Below, piece after piece: positions 48,605 through 59,806 of a stretch of 64,000 nt of DNA. A program made the translations under genes and the position numbers. This DNA is from Chlorokybus atmophyticus. Its lineage: Eukaryota; Streptophyta; Chlorokybophyceae; Chlorokybales; Chlorokybaceae. The notes beneath the pieces are model-generated. The model saw only the letters and a program-made list of their open reading frames with translations, searched no databases and was not told the DNA's origin. Location of the stretch: NCBI GenBank assembly GCA_009103225.1, contig RHPI01002069.1, forward strand, positions 1,069,854-1,133,853. Reading direction: 5' to 3'. Each line of letters starts with the position of its first letter. Position 1 is the stretch's first letter.

Positions 48605-50803
48605 ACGGTTTAGCACAATACGAAGTGCACTTGGTTCCATGCGACACCAACAAGCCCTGCATACCCTCCGCGATGTTGCAGATGGTGCACAAACTTCTAA
48701 CCCATCAGATTATGGGTCGTCTGCGATTGTATTGGTTGCCATTGGGGCTAGTGTCTGATATTGGTATCCTAGGTATTGCTGCATTTAATTGCAAATATAT
48801 TGTTTCAAGTTGCAGCATGTTTAACAATGCAGTGATATCACAATACACTAGCCCAAGGTTCTGTGATAATGCAGATGCTGTGGAAACCGGTAGCATTGTG
48901 CTATATCCGAGCTGGTACCTAATGTTGGTATGCGACACATCGCTTGCATGTATGAAAGCAATATGGGGTTGACATGCATTTGCAGTTTCCGTATCACCAT
49001 GGGGACACAATCAATCCCTTATGTCACACAAGCATGACAAGGGGGCGGTAGTGATAGGGGTAGCGGCAGTGGGTAGATAGCATGCAGGCGCATGCCTTAG
49101 CCCGGTGGTTAAATTGGTCTGTAATTGTTGTGGTTTTCGCATTGCATGTTTATGTAGATCTGCATGTACGGATTCCTCCTTGCATCTTTTATACACCCTC
49201 CTTCAACATTGCTCCTTCAACACTCGGTAAAGTAGCTATATGGCAAGTGGGTACTTGCGTATCATATCACGCCATATTTAAAGGGTATTTTAGCAAGGTT
49301 TGATGCATGGTTCATGGGGCGTTATGGCATGATTATCATGTTAACAACATGACAGACACATGATGTTTTATGCGAACGAGACATCGACAATCCTGCGCTC
49401 GTTCAAGTGCGTAATAATTTTTATTTTCAACCATTGAATATAGGTACTCATCCTCAACATATGAGTTACAATATAAGCAATGTAGTTATATTTATACCTA
49501 AATCTATACCTATATCTATATTCATATTTATATTATTTATATATATCGAAATTTATATATATACTTGCATTTACATTTATATATATATATATATAGCTTT
49601 ATATAGTTATATTTTGAATTATATATACTTGTATATATTNNNNNNNNNNNNNNNNNNNNNNNNNNNNNNNNNNNNNNNNNNNNNNNNNNNNNNNNNNNNN
49701 NNNNNNNNNNNNNNNNNNNNNNNNNNNNNNNNNNNNNNNNNNNNNNNNNNNNNNNNNNNNNNNNNNNNNNNNNNNNNNNNNNNNNNNNNNNNNNNNNNNN
49801 NNNNNNNNNNNNNNNNNNNNNNNNNNNNNNNNNNNNNNNNNNNNNNNNNNNNNNNNNNNNNNNNNNNNNNNNNNNNNNNNNNNNNNNNNNNNNNNNNNNN
49901 NNNNNNNNNNNNNNNNNNNNNNTATATATATATATATATATACCTTTAACTTTGTACCCCATACATAAGATTGAGTAATCTCTCACCGAATGTGTACACC
50001 CTTAGATGGCGTATACGAACAAGAGTACAGCAAAGACAAATAAACATGCAATGATTGCGTTTATAACTGTTGCGTTTGTTGTTATCCACTATTGCATAAG
50101 TTCAATACAAAGAGCGGATGTGCAACAAAACGTTTTCATTCATATCTTACCTTGCGCCTCATATTTGCTCACATGCGTAAAGCATTGCTTATTATATGAG
50201 ATAAATACAACATAAGGTGTATAATCTACAATAAAGCATCTATTGTAGAAAAAGCAATAAAGCAAGGCTGTACAACCAATTCCTATTGTACAGCAGGGAC
50301 TAAGCAGAGACACAAGACAAGACAGGGGGCAGTACAATAGCATATAATCTACATTACGGACAGCACTAGCGCACACCATGCACACGCGCAATCGCCGCGT
50401 ATAATTAACCGCAGAGGGCGGGCAAACCACTCTCAACTGTAATGACCAAGCCATCTACTAGCGGCTCACACAATGCACATGTGCAATAACGCCGTAGGCT
50501 ATGCACCGTAATGCTGTAGCTATAATCAACCACAAAGGGCGCTCCACATCAATGAGAAAGACGTTTTTCGATGGCTCACTATGTGCAAATCATTGTTCCT
50601 ACGCACATAGCTGAGCGATATGCGTATGTGCAAATGCATGTAAACCAATGCCTAAAGCATACGAGCGCATAAGCGCATTGCTCTATGCTTATGTCATGCA
50701 TATGCCATATCATGCAAATTATAATGTTAAGTTTTATCAATAGATATAAAAACCAACCCACATAATTAGCCTTCATATCGGTGTTATTTTTTGACAAGTA
50801 AGT
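48605..50803. other. AT-rich spacer with assembly gap
   Basis: No gene is supported. An (AT)n/TATATA-rich microsatellite flanks a 283-base run of N (49640-49922). The sequence on both sides is TA-repeat, so the gap is a collapsed or unreadable repeat. Confidence 0.6.
49480..49945. repeat. TA-rich microsatellite interrupted by a 283-N gap
   Basis: TATA-type repeats run up to the gap at 49640 and resume at 49923. True length is unknown. Confidence 0.85.
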
Positions 50804-51365
50804 GACCCTCACTCAAGGTCATTTACTTAATGTGTGCAACGTATGAACAATGAACTACGCAATTGACATGTTGTGTGTTACTCACGGATAGATGAAAAGC
50901 GGAGCAATGATTCTCGAAAAAAAGAACATATAACCGAAAGCAATGCATACATGAGACACGAATACCGTCGTGCCACGAAGTCTTCGTGAAATTACAACTG
51001 CGCGCGGGAACATTACAAATTGATTACTATCGGGCGCAAACTTATGACATCCAGTACATACCACAGATGGGCCGTGTGTGGTATGTACTGGATTGCATAG
51101 GTTGGCGGAGTCCTTACACGAAAAAGAAACTAAACATCTGGAGGCCTCTTGTACGAAGAGTTTCGCGGCACTACGGTATACCGGTACAGCTTATGCTTAT
51201 GGTCAGCCAGATCTCTGTATCAGTTCCTGTTCCCGGAAGCTGCTCATCCTGTAAACGGAGTCCAGGTTTAGGACCGTGACCTTCCACGTCAGATTTAGAA
51301 GGAAGGGTGAGGCTGCCACCTCAGCGGGTCCACACCCGCATGCCACAGATCTTGTGCAGGGCGAT
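50804..51365 (+). repeat. 562-bp direct repeat, copy 1 (exact match to 57221-57782)
   Basis: Identical to copy 2 by eye at a constant offset of 6417. It contains an internal hairpin (TCCAGTACATACCACA near 51051 against TGTGGTATGTACTGGA) and the palindrome CACGAAGTCTTCGTG near 50975. Beyond 51365 this copy continues into GC-rich sequence, while copy 2 stops at a single N. A 97-codon open frame (50986-51279) crosses it but resembles no family I know. Confidence 0.85.
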
Positions 51366-51710
51366 GGGGCGCGCGTTGCGGCTCCCCTGCTGGACGCGCG
51401 GGCGGGCAGCAGAGGATCCAGCTTGATTGTCCATCGCAATCCCGCCCCTCTTCCTTTAGGGGACCTGGATCTGAGATCGCGCACTGCGCCACGCTATGCA
51501 TCGGCCGCACCCGGGCATCCGTTCTGCGCGCAACCAACTTTCGCGAAGGATGTGTCATAGTTCAAGGCATGTGCATCCTATCCGTCTGGAGCATTGCATA
51601 TAGCGGTAGTGTAGCTGTTGGAGAGAAAGCTGTGTGCCGTGTTTGCTTCAGTTGGAACACGGCGTGGAGGTGGTGGTTTTTCATTTGTGTGGGGTGAAGG
51701 TGTCGTAACC
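51366..51710. other. GC-rich segment and promoter of the LEA-like gene
   Basis: The first 190 bases are GC-rich, unlike the sequence before, and keep an open frame from the repeat without known similarity. The rest is the likely promoter and 5' leader of the LEA-like gene. Confidence 0.4.
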
Positions 51711-54442
51711 ATGGGGCGCCACGCGTTGCTGGCGCTGTTGCTCATCCTGCTTCTGGTGCCGCAAGTGGTTGTGTTTGGTAAGTACTGCATGGCGCTGTGT
51801 ACTGTCTCCCGGTTGTGGTTGCCTACGCTGTTGTTGTGTTGTGAGTGATGTTGTCTGCTGCAAGCGACTTGGTGTGCATGCAAATTGCAAGTACATGTGT
51901 GATGCCACGCCAAGTTTGCAAATTTGCATGACGGACATAACACGCGTGCATGCATGCACGCGTGTCATGATCCATCGGTCACATGCTTTGTCAAAATCTG
52001 TGTGCTCAATCTTACGAAACCCTATCCACAGTTTGTAGCGCAAAGCTGTGGAGCGGTGCTGCCCATTGACTGAATAACGCTTGTTGTTCAGGTTCCTTGT
52101 TTGGCAAGTCGAAGACACCAGCGGAGGAGGCGGCTGAGCATGCCTCCGCTGCAGCTGAACACGCGGTGGAGGCCGCCAAAGCAGCGGCGGCTGAGTTGAC
52201 AAACCGTGGCCAGGTAAAAATCGTTGCACTCTCGCGCGTGACGTTTGCAAGCAAGTAGCTTGTGACTGCCTTGCACTTGCATGTCGGGTGGTACACAACA
52301 GGTCTTTGCCGTCACAGGACGCAGCGGCTACAGCTTCAAGCTGGTTGGGCAACAAGAAGGATGAGGCGGTGGACGCGGCCAAGGAGACGAGCGACCAGGC
52401 TAGCGGTTGGTTTGGGAGCAAGAAGGAGGACGCTAAGGAGACAGCCGACCAGGCCAGCGCCTGGTTTGGTGGCAAGAAAGAGGAGGCCAAGGACACTGCC
52501 GACCAGGCCAGTGGCTGGTTTGGCAGCAAGAAGGACGAGGCGAAAGATGCTGCAGGCGAGGCTGCTGAGTCTACCAGCAGCTGGTTCGGTCTGAAGAAGG
52601 ACCAAGCCAAGGATGCGGCGGGCCAAACCGCTGACCAAGCAAAGGATGTAGCAGGCCAAGCTTCAGGCTGGTTTGGTCAGAAAAAAGAAGAGGCCAAGGA
52701 TGCCGTTGGCCAAAGCGCTGAGCAAGCAAAGGACGCTGCCGACCAGGCCACAGGTTGGTTCGGTCAGAAGAAGGAGGAGGCCAAGGATGCCGCTGGCCAA
52801 ACCGCCGACCAAGCAAAGCACGCTGCTGACCAAGCTTCAGGCTGGTTTGGTCAGAAAAAGGAGGAAGCTAAAGACACAGCTGGCCAGGCATCCAGCTGGT
52901 TGGGCAGCAAGACGGATGAGGCTGCAGATGCCGCTAGCCAGGCTGCGAACAAGGCCAAGGGTCAGGCCGAACAAACAGGCAGTTGGCTTGGAAGCAAGGG
53001 CGAGGAGCTGAAGGATGATGCCAAGTGGGCAGCTGACCGCGCCGCTGGTGTCGCTGCGAGTACTAAGGACGCTGCATGGGAGACAGCTCAAGCAGCCAAG
53101 GTCAATTAGCTGAACAATGTTGCAAGTGGTTGCAATGCATGCTTCGTTCAGTAGTACCTGACGCCCTTGCTTTCAGGATCGTACTTATGAAGCTGCAGCC
53201 AAAGCTGGTGAGACAGCGCAAGCAGCCAAGGTCAGTCAGCTGTATAACGGTAGAAGTGATTGCAATGCAGACTTGTTTCAGTAGAATCTGACGCCTTTTC
53301 GTGCAGGATCGTACATATGATGCTGCAGCCAAGGCTGGTGATAAGGCCGCTGAGTCAAAGGAGGCTGCAGAGCAGGCAATCAAGGAGGTTGGTTGTGTTC
53401 TGTGTGATGCTGGCATTAGTCTGCTGATAAAGCGTTGCATGTGCAGCTTCCATGCATGCGCTGACAAACATCTGTTAGGTGATGCAGCAAGCAAGCTCAA
53501 TTATTGATCAAGTGCGCTCATGGGCGGATGCTGCTGCTGAGAAGCTCTCCAGCGTCTTCACTGGTGCCAAGGACACCACCGTAGATGCTGCATATGCTGC
53601 CAAGGATGCTGCTGGGGATGCTGCTGTTGGCGCCAAAGACGCTGCCTACGGCACGGCACAAAAGGCGAAGGATGTCACCTACGGCACTGCAAACGCTGCC
53701 AAGGACACCGCTGCTAACGCTGCCGCTGGCGCCAAAGACGCTGCATATGGTACAGCACAGAAGGTGCAAGATGTTGCCTACGGCACTGTGAACGCTGCCA
53801 AGGACACCGCTGCTGGGGCTGCTGATGTTGCCTACGGCACAGCACAGAAGGCAAAGGACGCTACTTATGGCGCCGCGAACGCTGTCAAGGACACTGCTGC
53901 TGGCGCCGCTGTTGGCGCCAAAGACGCTGCTTATGGCACAGCACAGAAGGTGAAGGATGTCACCTACGGCACCGCGGAGATGACCAAGGATACCATTGTT
54001 GGTGCCAAGGATGCTGCCGTTAATGCCGCCTACAATGCCGCCGAGCTCGTGAAGGACACAGTTGAGGGTGCCAAGGATGCTGCCGCACGAGCTGCTCACA
54101 GCGCTGCTGAGACAGCTCAAGCAGCCAAAGACGCCACTTTGAATGCTGCCGGCATGGCCAAGGACGCCACCTACGATGCTGCTGGTAAGGCGAAGGATAC
54201 CACCTACGATGCTGCTGGCAAGGCCAAGGACGCCACCTATGACGCTGCCGGACGCGCTACCGACGCCGCAGGCAGGGTTAAGGACGCTACATATGACACT
54301 GCTGGTAGGGCAAAGGATGCTGCAGGTGACGCGGCGGAGTGGGCTAAGCAGAAGGTTGGTGCTGCTGGTGAGCAGGCGTCAGAGTTTGCAGGCCAGGCAC
54401 AGGTGAGCGGGCATCTGCGCACCATGCCATAATCATGTTGTA

Positions 54443-54505
<63 letters not shown>

Positions 54506-54506
54506 N

Positions 54507-54565
<59 letters not shown>

Positions 54566-55028
54566 GTATATATGCGACAATAGCAGTTTGCGCACTTTTC
54601 ACATGCATATCTTTTGCCACTTGATACAAAGCCAGAGGTTGCTGCAGGACAAAGCCAAGTTCCGCACACAGGACGCATATGATGCTGCTTCTGAAGTAGC
54701 AGACGCTGCTGCCAAGAAAGCTGGAGAGCTGCGCCGACAAGCACATGATGCTGCACGCAAAGTCCATTCATCTCTAGACGAGAAAGCTGGAATAGCCAGG
54801 GATGCCGCCGCTGACGCTAGAGGTGCGTTGCAGTGACTGCGCTCTTGCTGTGTAGCTCGGCACAGTGGCAAAAAGTGTAGTGCACATTCGCTGACTTACG
54901 CTGATTGATCTACTGCAGAGTATGCCTATGACCAAGTGCACCCACACCCACAAACCGCCAGTGAGAAGATTAGGCAGGCGGCTGAGGATACGCGCGATAA
55001 GGCGAAGAAGGCTTGGGAAGAGTTGTAA
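51711..55028 (+). CDS. secreted LEA-like (group 3 / LEA_4 type) repeat protein with WFG motifs
   Basis: Eight exons close in phase: 51711-51777, 52092-52213, 52318-53100, 53177-53230, 53307-53387, 53479-54402, 54648-54822, 54919-55028 (771 aa). Exon 1 encodes a clear signal peptide (MGRHALLALLLILLLVPQVV). The rest is Ala/Lys/Asp/Glu-rich amphipathic helix, typical of LEA_4 proteins. Part one (about residues 64-324) has ten W-F/L-G motifs followed by KKEEAKDxA, spaced 18, 22 or 29 residues apart. Part two (about 370-680) has 11-mer-like units such as AKDAAYGTAQK and VKDVTYGTAEM. The C-terminus ends KIRQAAEDTRDKAKKAWEEL. LEA proteins are disordered in solution, fold on drying or cooling, and protect membranes or proteins. 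The leader suggests action in the secretory pathway, cell surface or plastid-bound vesicles. Similar-looking algal proteins include surface or ice-related repeat proteins, so the role is inferred. Confidence 0.82.
53101..53306 (+). repeat. tandemly duplicated intron-exon unit in the LEA-like gene
   Basis: Introns 53101-53176 and 53231-53306 are both exactly 76 bases and clearly similar (GTCAxTxAGCTG...GATTGCAATGCA/GGTTGCAATGCA...TCAGTAG...CTGACGCC). The exons after them begin DRTYEAAAKAGETAQ and DRTYDAAAKAGDKAA. Confidence 0.75.
54447..54562. repeat. (CT)n microsatellite with one ambiguous base
   Basis: About 116 bases of CT dinucleotide in the intron between the 54402 donor and 54648 acceptor, interrupted by one N at 54506. 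Length is probably variable. Confidence 0.9.
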
Positions 55029-55790
55029 GGTTGAATGGGCTGTGCGGAGTGTAGATAGGTTTCTGTACAGGTCTGTAGCTAGAGGTTCGTGTGGCATGTA
55101 GATGTACGTTACGCAAGAGGTTTGCTTTCGCTGTTTGGGACATTTGCTCGAACTGTGGCTGAGAGTCTGCAGCTGTCGCTAACAAGGAAATCTGATTTTT
55201 ACCAGTATGGGGTTTTGACGGACTACATGGTGTTGTCAGCCAGCTACGTGCCTTCTGGCACCTATCTTTTGTGCACATGCGGTATTAGGCAGTTTTTCGA
55301 TGTGGCATCATGATATGCTGAGGCGTATGGTTTTTGTTAAGTTGTTGCACTGACATATGCTGCACTAACATACGCAAATGTGCAGCGGAGCAACGCTACA
55401 TGTTTCTGAATATTGGGTATGCTGTTATCATCCTTGCACATGTGTAGAAAATATGCAATGCTGTGCATTTTCCTTCCTGTTCTATTAAACTCAGTAGGCA
55501 AGTTCATGCGTCAATGCTGGGCGTGCCAATGTTTTCTGTACGCCTTGAGCATAGCCTTTTCTGCAGAACCTTACTTGGAGTGTATACCTGTGCATTCGCA
55601 GCAAGCGATGTACTGTGTAAACTCCGTGTGATGATCAGTTGTGGTGGGAAGAAAAACTCATGGTAGAGATCCATTTGCACCCTGAACTTCAACCACCCTT
55701 GCAGTAGTTGGGCAGTGGCAATCTCACACTGAACTGTCCAATAGGTGATGTTTACTATATGTCACCTGTGTAATTAGAAGATCATAATAT
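55029..55790. other. 3' region and spacer
   Basis: Downstream of the LEA-like stop. Short open frames have no known similarity. Confidence 0.5.
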
Positions 55791-56142
55791 GATATGTGTG
55801 CAGCACGCTGTACAGATTGCAACACTGTGCAAGCCAATTTGGAATAGCCGCAGTGCAAGATTAATAGATGTACAATCAGGTATGTGCTGACAACGCTAGC
55901 TCCAGCAAGCAGATTATAAGCGAGCATAGGATGTAACACAGCTACAAAGATGTCAACACGTTATGATGTGTTATCTGCGCAGCACATTGTACAAATTGCA
56001 ACACTGTTAGTGCCGATTTGGGCTAGCCGCAGTGCAAGATTAATGGATGTACAATCAGGTATATGCTGACAATGCTAGCTCCAGCAAGCAGACTGCAAGC
56101 GAGCATAGGGTATAACACAGGGGCTACAAAGATGCAAACAAG
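55791..56142. repeat. tandem duplication, two units of about 179 bp
   Basis: GCAGCACGCTGTACAGATTG (55800) and GCAGCACATTGTACAAATTG (55979) start two units. Both continue with GCAACACTGT, TAGCCGCAGTGCAAGATTAA, GATGTACAATCAGGTAT, GCTAGCTCCAGCAAGCAGA and GCGAGCATAGG. Identity looks close to 85-90 percent. Confidence 0.8.
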
Positions 56143-56330
56143 CAAGCACTCAAGCACATAACCAATATCAACCACGGCAATAAAACACAGCTAGATAGCT
56201 TGCTGGCTATGGGGCTGGACCTCTGTGCGTGCAAGGCAGCGAGGCAGGCAGCGTGTAGTAATGGAAGTCTCACAGCAGCGCTCGTTTGTCTCTCATGATT
56301 CCTGGCTATACAAAATATGAATGTTCGAGC

Positions 56331-56898
56331 TCAATATGGAACCACTTGATGTAGTACCTCCATACCAATGGCGCCAAGAATAGGAGCGATGTACACAAAT
56401 AATGCTACCATGCCAGCAGGTAACAACACAGATCGCCATACAGACTTGGTAACAAAAGCAGTAGCTTTGCCAGCCTGCTGCAAGTGGTCTTTGTGCGCTG
56501 CAAGAAGTAGCCAGTCATTAGCCCGTGCATCCAATGCAATACTGGCAGGAACTACTTCGCGACATACTTGTCACTGCGGCATTGAAGGAACAGCATGGCT
56601 TGTTGATGGCAGTGTTACCTGTATTGACGGCAGCATTTTCAGCTGCATGGCGCAACTCGCACAAGATGGTGTCAACTGCGCTCGTAGAAGTGTCATTGCG
56701 CTTTCTAGCATTGCTCGACTCATCTGAATGCGATGGTAACTGCTGCTCAACCGCGTCCTGCTCGTGCCGCCTGTCAACCTCAGCACTGCGCTGCTCTTCC
56801 TGGTACTTTTCTAGCTGCTCATAGTACACATCCCAAACGCAGGGTGTGCAACCGCCAGCGCAACAGTCCCCCAGCCCTGGCTTCTGTGGCTCCTCCAT
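56331..56898 (-). CDS. small oxidoreductase-like-domain (OXLD1-type) membrane protein
   Basis: Two exons in phase on the minus strand: 56898-56619 and 56497-56331 (148 aa). The N-terminus carries the signature of the oxidoreductase-like N-terminal domain: PQKPGLGDCCAGGCTPCVWD, then VYYEQLEKYQEEQR. The family motif is a Pro-rich lead, C-C-x(2-3)-G-C-x2-C-V-W-D, and a Tyr/Leu/Glu helix. The four Cys could bind metal. The second half has a charged linker (HKDHLQQAGKATAF) and one long hydrophobic segment (SVLLPAGMVALFVYIAPILG), so the protein is probably tail-anchored or single-pass. Members of this domain family are mitochondrial or unassigned; function is not established. The exon 2 acceptor (CTTCTTGCAG) is chosen because it keeps phase. 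Confidence 0.7.
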
Positions 56899-57220
56899 TG
56901 CGCGCACACAACTTCGCAGAGCTTGCTGCTTGCTGAACACACAAGCAACGTAAGCACACAACCACACATGCTGTTGCGTTGTGGTCTTTTGGATGACATA
57001 ATCACAACCAAACTTCAGCGCTGTGTATGTGAACAAGTGTCCGAAGTATTAGTCTGTGGACTGGCCAACAAGCTGAGGGCTCGATACTTGTTGGCCAGTC
57101 CCATGGTTGACCAGCAAACACAACGCAACATTGCCTACTCATCGAACAGACAGTTGCAGCTATGCAGGTGTTTATTGTCGTTGTCAATCGTGCATAGGCA
57201 GCCAAGCCCTCTGCCGCCCC
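56899..57220. other. spacer upstream of the OXLD1-like gene
   Basis: Contains an inverted pair CTGGCCAACAAG / CTTGTTGGCCAG near 57060-57098. No gene is supported. Confidence 0.45.
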
Positions 57221-57782
57221 GACCCTCACTCAAGGTCATTTACTTAATGTGTGCAACGTATGAACAATGAACTACGCAATTGACATGTTGTGTGTTACTC
57301 ACGGATAGATGAAAAGCGGAGCAATGATTCTCGAAAAAAAGAACATATAACCGAAAGCAATGCATACATGAGACACGAATACCGTCGTGCCACGAAGTCT
57401 TCGTGAAATTACAACTGCGCGCGGGAACATTACAAATTGATTACTATCGGGCGCAAACTTATGACATCCAGTACATACCACAGATGGGCCGTGTGTGGTA
57501 TGTACTGGATTGCATAGGTTGGCGGAGTCCTTACACGAAAAAGAAACTAAACATCTGGAGGCCTCTTGTACGAAGAGTTTCGCGGCACTACGGTATACCG
57601 GTACAGCTTATGCTTATGGTCAGCCAGATCTCTGTATCAGTTCCTGTTCCCGGAAGCTGCTCATCCTGTAAACGGAGTCCAGGTTTAGGACCGTGACCTT
57701 CCACGTCAGATTTAGAAGGAAGGGTGAGGCTGCCACCTCAGCGGGTCCACACCCGCATGCCACAGATCTTGTGCAGGGCGAT
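57221..57782 (+). repeat. 562-bp direct repeat, copy 2 (exact match to 50804-51365)
   Basis: Identical to copy 1 and ends exactly at a single N (57783), after which the sequence is unrelated. The single N is likely a scaffold join, so the copy may be truncated or may be an assembly duplicate. Confidence 0.85.
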
Positions 57783-57783
57783 N

Positions 57784-58980
57784 GCCATATAATCTGACCC
57801 ACGACAACAAAGCTGTCAACGGATCGAGTGCGAGTGTAAAACTGAAGCTGATAAGTTGAGGCAACGCACCTCGGGCGCTTGCGCACGACACTCTGTTTGG
57901 CAGCTTTGCGTGAACATTGCCACACGCACATTGTGCAAAACCTCATCGCACAAGCTCACACCTGCTGCCAAGACGTCGTAGCTTCCACGGTCTGGAGCAG
58001 CAGAGGCCTCCCAACTCAACAGCCGGTAGCACAGGAGCGGAAGTGCACGTCCACCACCGTCCCAGCAGAGCAAGTCGCTGCAACGTGCCGCACGCCTGCG
58101 CCACCCGCTCGCCCGCTCTTTCTCTCCGCTGCCTGCCAATGCCGCCACGTCGACAGCTGCTGCTGCTGCGGGCAGGGGCCAGAGCCCGTGCGATGTCGCC
58201 GGCGCTGACGATGGGCATGCCACGTGGGGATGAAATTCGAAACGGAGCTGTGCCGACGTGGAGGATGAGCTCGATAAGCGGAAGTCTATTCGGAAGTGTT
58301 CAAAATTCAGTGCTGCAATCGTGCCGGTAGCATACAAATGAAAACGAACATTCCACTGCCATGTGACTTGTCACAATGCCAGCGACCTGCTGACAATGGT
58401 TCATGCACCAGTAGCACATAGTGGAGTGTTGTGTCAGCTGGTTATGCCCTACGTGATGATATGCCTCAGCAAATTGTCCACCAGTCGTAGGATACGATGC
58501 ACATTCCTGTGTGCTGTACGCACATAGGAATGCAAGCTGAACTGATCATAGCAATGTGATAGTCGCATTGCACACATTGAGCTCAGCTTGCTACACTTTA
58601 CGCTAATTATGGCCTTGGTTTGCAACGCATTTAAAAAAGACAATACATCATTATACACATCATCACAGTATATATACAAAGTCATGTCAATAAAGTGTCG
58701 CAATTTAAACTCGTTGGACCGCAATGTAATGCATGTATGCAAGTACGCACCTTTTTAATTGTGACAACCTTTACTATGTGCATAACGGAGTGCATGTGTG
58801 CATGTCTTGTCATGCATGTTTCAGCGCATGCACGCAGCCATTTTTATGGTAACATCTTTTGCTCTATGCATGACTGTGTGCATGTGTGCATGAATGCATG
58901 TGTCAAACGGTGATCAGTCTCAGTGCATGCATAATCGGTGTGGACTGCACTCGATTAGCGATTGTGGCTACATCTGTGTC
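57784..58980. other. unassigned sequence after the ambiguous base
   Basis: A minus-strand open frame (58337-57816) is Ala/Ser-rich and GC-rich, without a recognisable domain; it could be a first exon. From 58340 the sequence is AT-rich, with GCATGTGTGCATG-type repeats near 58790-58905. Confidence 0.35.
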
Positions 58981-59430
58981 ATGAAGTGTTAAATGCGCCT
59001 TTTTTAACGTGAAACACGAGATTGCCGAGAAGGACAAGGCAATGGGGGAGTTGCGTAAAGAGCTCATAACATAAATTGTTGACCTTTGAAAGCTCAACGT
59101 GCAGGTTATTGCTTCGATGGGCATGCAAAAATTTTGCAAGTATGTGAAGACCTCCGGAAGGAATTTCGCAGCATGGACAACGGCTGGGATGGTGACCAGT
59201 CCGAGTATGGGGCCAAGTGGTTTGGAATCCACAACCAAGAGACATCAACCCAAGCTGCTGCAAAGTCAGAGAGCGAAGAGGCAGCTCCCTTCGTAATGTC
59301 TTACAGTGGGTCTCAATTTCAACACCTGCCTTTAATGCCTCATAAATATGCCTTGTACACTACCTGCCCTGCCATCCTCTGCGCTGTGCCGTTAGCAAAC
59401 AGTTGTGTTTGTTATGGTTGAGTTGTTGTT
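58981..59430 (+). pseudogene. possible gene fragment with broken frames
   Basis: 58999-59074 reads HEIAEKDKAMGELRKELIT and then hits a stop. 59100-59290 reads VIASMGMQKFCKYVKTSGRN... in another frame. The helical, charged first piece looks like a decayed coiled-coil exon. Family unknown. Confidence 0.25.
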
Positions 59431-59806
59431 TAGCGCTGATCTGGCCCCCAATTTAACAGGCTTGTTACGTCCCAGATATAAACGACGGCGTGTAATATTG
59501 GCTGCAATTTGTTAGACGCTATGCTGCGGCGTGACTAAACACATTCCCTACGGGCAATGCCGTATAGCGCGCGATTTAAAGGCGGTGACATCGTTTCCGA
59601 CTACCCCTGATGTAAGACGCTGTGGAGCTAAAACTCCAAATCAAATGGTTGATATCTGTGGTTCTCTCGTAATTAAAAACGCCGCTGAAATGTGCATGTG
59701 GCTGCCACATAAGCCAAGTCTCTTTGCATTGGGCAAACAAATCACAGAGCAATCCAACCAATCATTATGCAAAGTTTATCGCACATCTGTTACGCGACAC
59801 CCCTTC

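Noticed and set aside
49082-49130. tRNA-like TAGCCCGGTGGTTAAATTGG stretch
   Set aside because: Only the D-arm-like piece is present; no anticodon arm, T-arm or acceptor pairing follows.
49407-49986. Long open frames across the N run
   Set aside because: They consist of unknown residues and TA-repeat translation.
52318-54402. CRISPR-like or satellite array
   Set aside because: The regular DNA repeats are coding repeats of the LEA-like protein, with open phase-0 frames and splice sites.
57816-58337. 173-codon minus-strand open frame
   Set aside because: Low-complexity Ala/Ser/Gly translation in GC-rich sequence next to an N; no domain and no joined exon.
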